Source: Streptomyces rimosus subsp. rimosus (GTDB taxonomy: Bacteria; Actinomycetota; Actinomycetes; Streptomycetales; Streptomycetaceae). From it: 64,000 bases of DNA. The DNA is taken from assembly GCF_000720725.1 (NCBI RefSeq), contig NZ_JOCQ01000034.1, positions 35,763-99,762 of the forward strand, read 5' to 3'. Positions within the stretch are counted from its first letter, which is position 1; each line of letters opens with the position of its first letter. Below, piece by piece: positions 63,101 through 64,000 of the stretch. The position numbers and the translations under genes were made by a program. A model generated the notes under the pieces. The model saw only the letters and a list, made by a program, of their open reading frames with translations, had not been told where the DNA came from and did no database searches.

Positions 63101-63493
63101 TACGGCCGCGGTTGCCCCGGTCTCCGTTTCGCGTTTGGCGGAGGCGCGCAGGGTGGCCAGGGATTCGACGCCGGTGGCGTCGATGGGGGCGCCGGTGTTG
63201 GACGCGACGAGTACGGCCGGCTCCGGGCCTGGACCTTCGGCCGGATGCAGGGTCAGTCGCAGGCGTCCGGGGACGCCGGCGCGGGCGGCGGCGTCCGAGG
63301 CGTTCTGCGCCAGCTCGACGGCGAGCCGGTCGCGGTAGCCGCCGAGGGCCAGGTCCTCCTCGGCGTTCGCATCCTCCCGGAACCGGGCCGGCGAGGCCGC
63401 CCAGGCGTCGAGCACACCCCGGCGCAGCCGGGCCGTCCCAAACGGATCCGCCTCTGCCCGTGCCGCCGCTGCCGCCCCTGCCGCTTCGCTCAC
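60191..63493 (-). CDS. Sacsin-like GHKL ATPase protein (1100 aa)
   Basis: The N-terminal 240 residues form an Hsp90/sacsin-type GHKL ATPase: the N-box has Glu60 and Asn64 (VELAQNASDAAA), followed by SNTGAP (98-103) for the G1 box and GRFGVGFSAVLAVSD (G2, 132-146). The long C-terminal part (Ala/Leu/Asp-rich, about 850 residues) has no recognised domain but repeats themes such as LLPDGTTELVRPYTAWWLRGHPVLDG and LLADRPVEERLRPHWAV. GTG 63493 is used (GGGAG 6 nt upstream). It stands alone in its direction. A chaperone or remodelling role is suggested by fold only. Confidence 0.88.
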   Translation of the reverse strand: MSEAAGAAAAARAEADPFGTARLRRGVLDAWAASPARFREDANAEEDLALGGYRDRLAVELAQNASDAAARAGVPGRLRLTLHPAEGPGPEPAVLVASNTGAPIDATGVESLATLRASAKRETETGATAAVGRFGVGFSAVLAVSDEPALVGRTGGVRWSLTEARELASQFAVHSPGLGGELRRRDGHVPLLRLPFPAEGSAPQGYDTSVVLPLRDGAAHELTARLLAGLDAALLLTLPGLAEVVIETPDGVREMRRRQEGAYVVIEDSERGTSRWRVRSENGALDPELLADRPVEERLRPHWAVTWAVPVDEEGAPVRPATAPVVHAPTPTDERHGLPALLIASFPLEPTRRRVAPGALADHLVRRAAEAYAALLAAWQPVSAGTIDLVPGPLGQGELDNELRRQVLELLPRVRFLPSAAAPATRAELPLEALPATSGPDELAPGEGGGWGGARGEEDAYVLRPVDAELVEGAGADTVRVLAELFPSLLPAGLERRPELRALGVARVPLGEVIDRLAGVDRSPAWWWRLYDSLAGTDPERLSGLPVPLAGSGTEDGGVSRTTIGPRQVLLPLSGGGAGEDAERHRTLARLGLKVAHPDAVHPLLEKLGATPANPRAVLTTPQVRAAVAGSLDAAEDDYAFGFDGEPAGLGGEELAETVLGLVRDAHLAPGDEPWLAALALPDEDGEPAPAGELVLPGSDFEQVIRDGELASVEAEFAERWGEQPLTAVGVLAGFALVRALDVVLDPDELEPRDGDFVEPDDVGVLDAVDVWCEDVLDGLPETPVPPVATEIVAVRDLDLVDDDAWPQALAMLSRPPLRDALTAPVRVLLPDGTTELVRPYTAWWLRGHPVLDGRRPAGLRAAGGDPLLAGLYESADAGEVDAQVLRALGVRTSVAALLEEPGGAAELLSRLADPAREVDSAQLHALYGVLADLDPEQVTLPDDLRAVVDGEVRVVDAADAVVADAPDLMPLATGVPLLPVRPARAAELAELFQVRWLSEVFPAPVRSEGSRHEVPGPVRTLLGPDTPHSYVEHEELTVEDGTELDWRRTPDGTVHAATLEGVAAGLAWAAGQWPRRFETAALLEDLERAEELAEARWFD

Positions 63494-63535
63494 GTTGTCT
63501 CCCGTTGTCGGTGCCGGCTTCATTCTGTACCGGGT

Positions 63536-63607
63536 GAGGGTTCACGCATGCGTGAGGGGTCGCGCATGCGTGAAGGGTCACGCATGCGTGAAGGGTCACG
63601 CGGGTGT
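63536..63607. repeat. Four 18-bp direct repeats with a palindromic core upstream of the sacsin-like gene
   Basis: Units at 63536, 63554, 63572 and 63590, consensus GAAGGGTCACGCATGCGT. Units 1 and 3 contain the perfect palindrome CACGCATGCGTG; unit 2 has one change and unit 4 lost the core. The array lies 43-114 bp upstream of GTG 63493, in the promoter region. Confidence 0.85.
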
Positions 63608-64000
63608 GACATGGGGGGCGCTGGCCTGGGTGGGGGTGCGCGTCTGGCGCGGTCTGTCCGGTGGGTGGGGGCTCGGGGCCACACAGGGGTCACTCCTCGT
63701 TGCCGGGGACGCGACCTTGTGTCTATTCGTAACCGGGGCCTCGGTCGCCTGCGGGGAGACCCCTGTATGTCCCCGAGCCGCTCCGTTTGCGGCTATCCCG
63801 CCGCCGTGGCTGCGGTCCCACAAGCGACACAGGCGGCGGCTTACGCATGACGCGGAGGCGCCCCCGGCTCTGCGCCTATACGTGCGCGAGCCTGACCACA
63901 GGGTGGGCGCGCACCAGGCTTCTTTTAACCTCCCCCACCGGCCCGCACTCGCCCAACCGGCCGGAGGGGGCGTGTAGGGGGCCATCCCCGCAGGCAGCCG
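63608..64000. other. Terminal stretch without a supportable gene
   Basis: Open frames exist on both strands, but none has a ribosome site and recognisable product. One plus frame starting at ATG 63847 runs off the window end, encoding an Arg/Thr/Pro-rich peptide with a TTA codon. A gene that starts here and continues past 64000 cannot be excluded. Confidence 0.4.

Noticed and set aside
63847..64000. Plus-strand frame running off the window end
   Set aside because: Start unsupported, product unrecognised, contains a TTA codon; too short to judge.

Overview
The window is a very GC-rich (about 72% by eye) actinobacterial chromosome segment, almost certainly from a Streptomyces. Start codons are often GTG, TTA leucine codons are nearly absent (two seen), and several proteins are close to Streptomyces families: a DmdR1-type iron regulator, a NagS-type SIS protein beside it, an NsdA-like TPR regulator and many WYL, TetR and LysR regulators. 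From memory the gene order resembles the dmdR1-serC part of the S. coelicolor chromosome. I see no rRNA or tRNA gene, CRISPR array, insertion sequence or prophage.

Layout. 0-9 kb: a sigma factor translationally coupled to a zinc-finger anti-sigma/DinB-fold fusion, purU, a solute-binding lipoprotein, a long Pro/Gln-rich membrane protein and a TPR regulator. 9-16 kb: a small Prim-Pol-like protein, an ABC exporter operon, a nucleotide-sugar-epimerase-like protein and an alpha/beta hydrolase, ending in an 0.8 kb non-coding stretch with an 18-bp tandem repeat. 16-22 kb: dmdR1 (with an antiparallel open frame like the adm gene described in S. coelicolor), nagS behind a DasR-type operator, a PAS sensor, a probable independent small transcript with a 12-codon ORF, pdxH and citrate synthase. 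22-34 kb: VOC/WYL pair, then an eight-gene minus-strand acyl-CoA catabolic operon (DinB-fold protein, AtuA-like, carboxylase beta and alpha, acyl-CoA dehydrogenase, CoA ligase, enoyl-CoA hydratase, TetR). 34-37.5 kb: an accessory-looking ABC transporter with a less GC-rich upstream region. 37.5-50 kb: DMT exporter/LysR, a large FAD/Fe-S oxidase, an FAD oxidase/WYL pair, serC, a DrrAB-like exporter with divergent TetR, a secreted beta-propeller-like protein. 50-64 kb: SGNH hydrolase, aldo/keto reductase, thpR, MarR/MFS pair, NCS2 purine permease, DUF2530, a P-type ATPase, and an 1100-residue sacsin-like GHKL ATPase preceded by a palindrome array.

Working together: metabolism here is linked to regulation at short range. 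Most transporters or enzymes sit next to a divergent or co-transcribed regulator (WYL-VOC, WYL-FAD oxidase, LysR-DMT, TetR-DrrAB, MarR-MFS), and for most of these pairs I can point to an inverted repeat in the shared promoter. Several promoters place the -10 box 6-9 nt before the start codon, which suggests leaderless mRNAs. Convergent gene pairs are separated by long inverted repeats that act as terminators. The points most worth follow-up are the small transcript at 19.63-19.87 kb, the palindrome array in front of the sacsin-like ATPase, the AtuA/carboxylase operon, and two rare TTA codons placed at regulatory positions.
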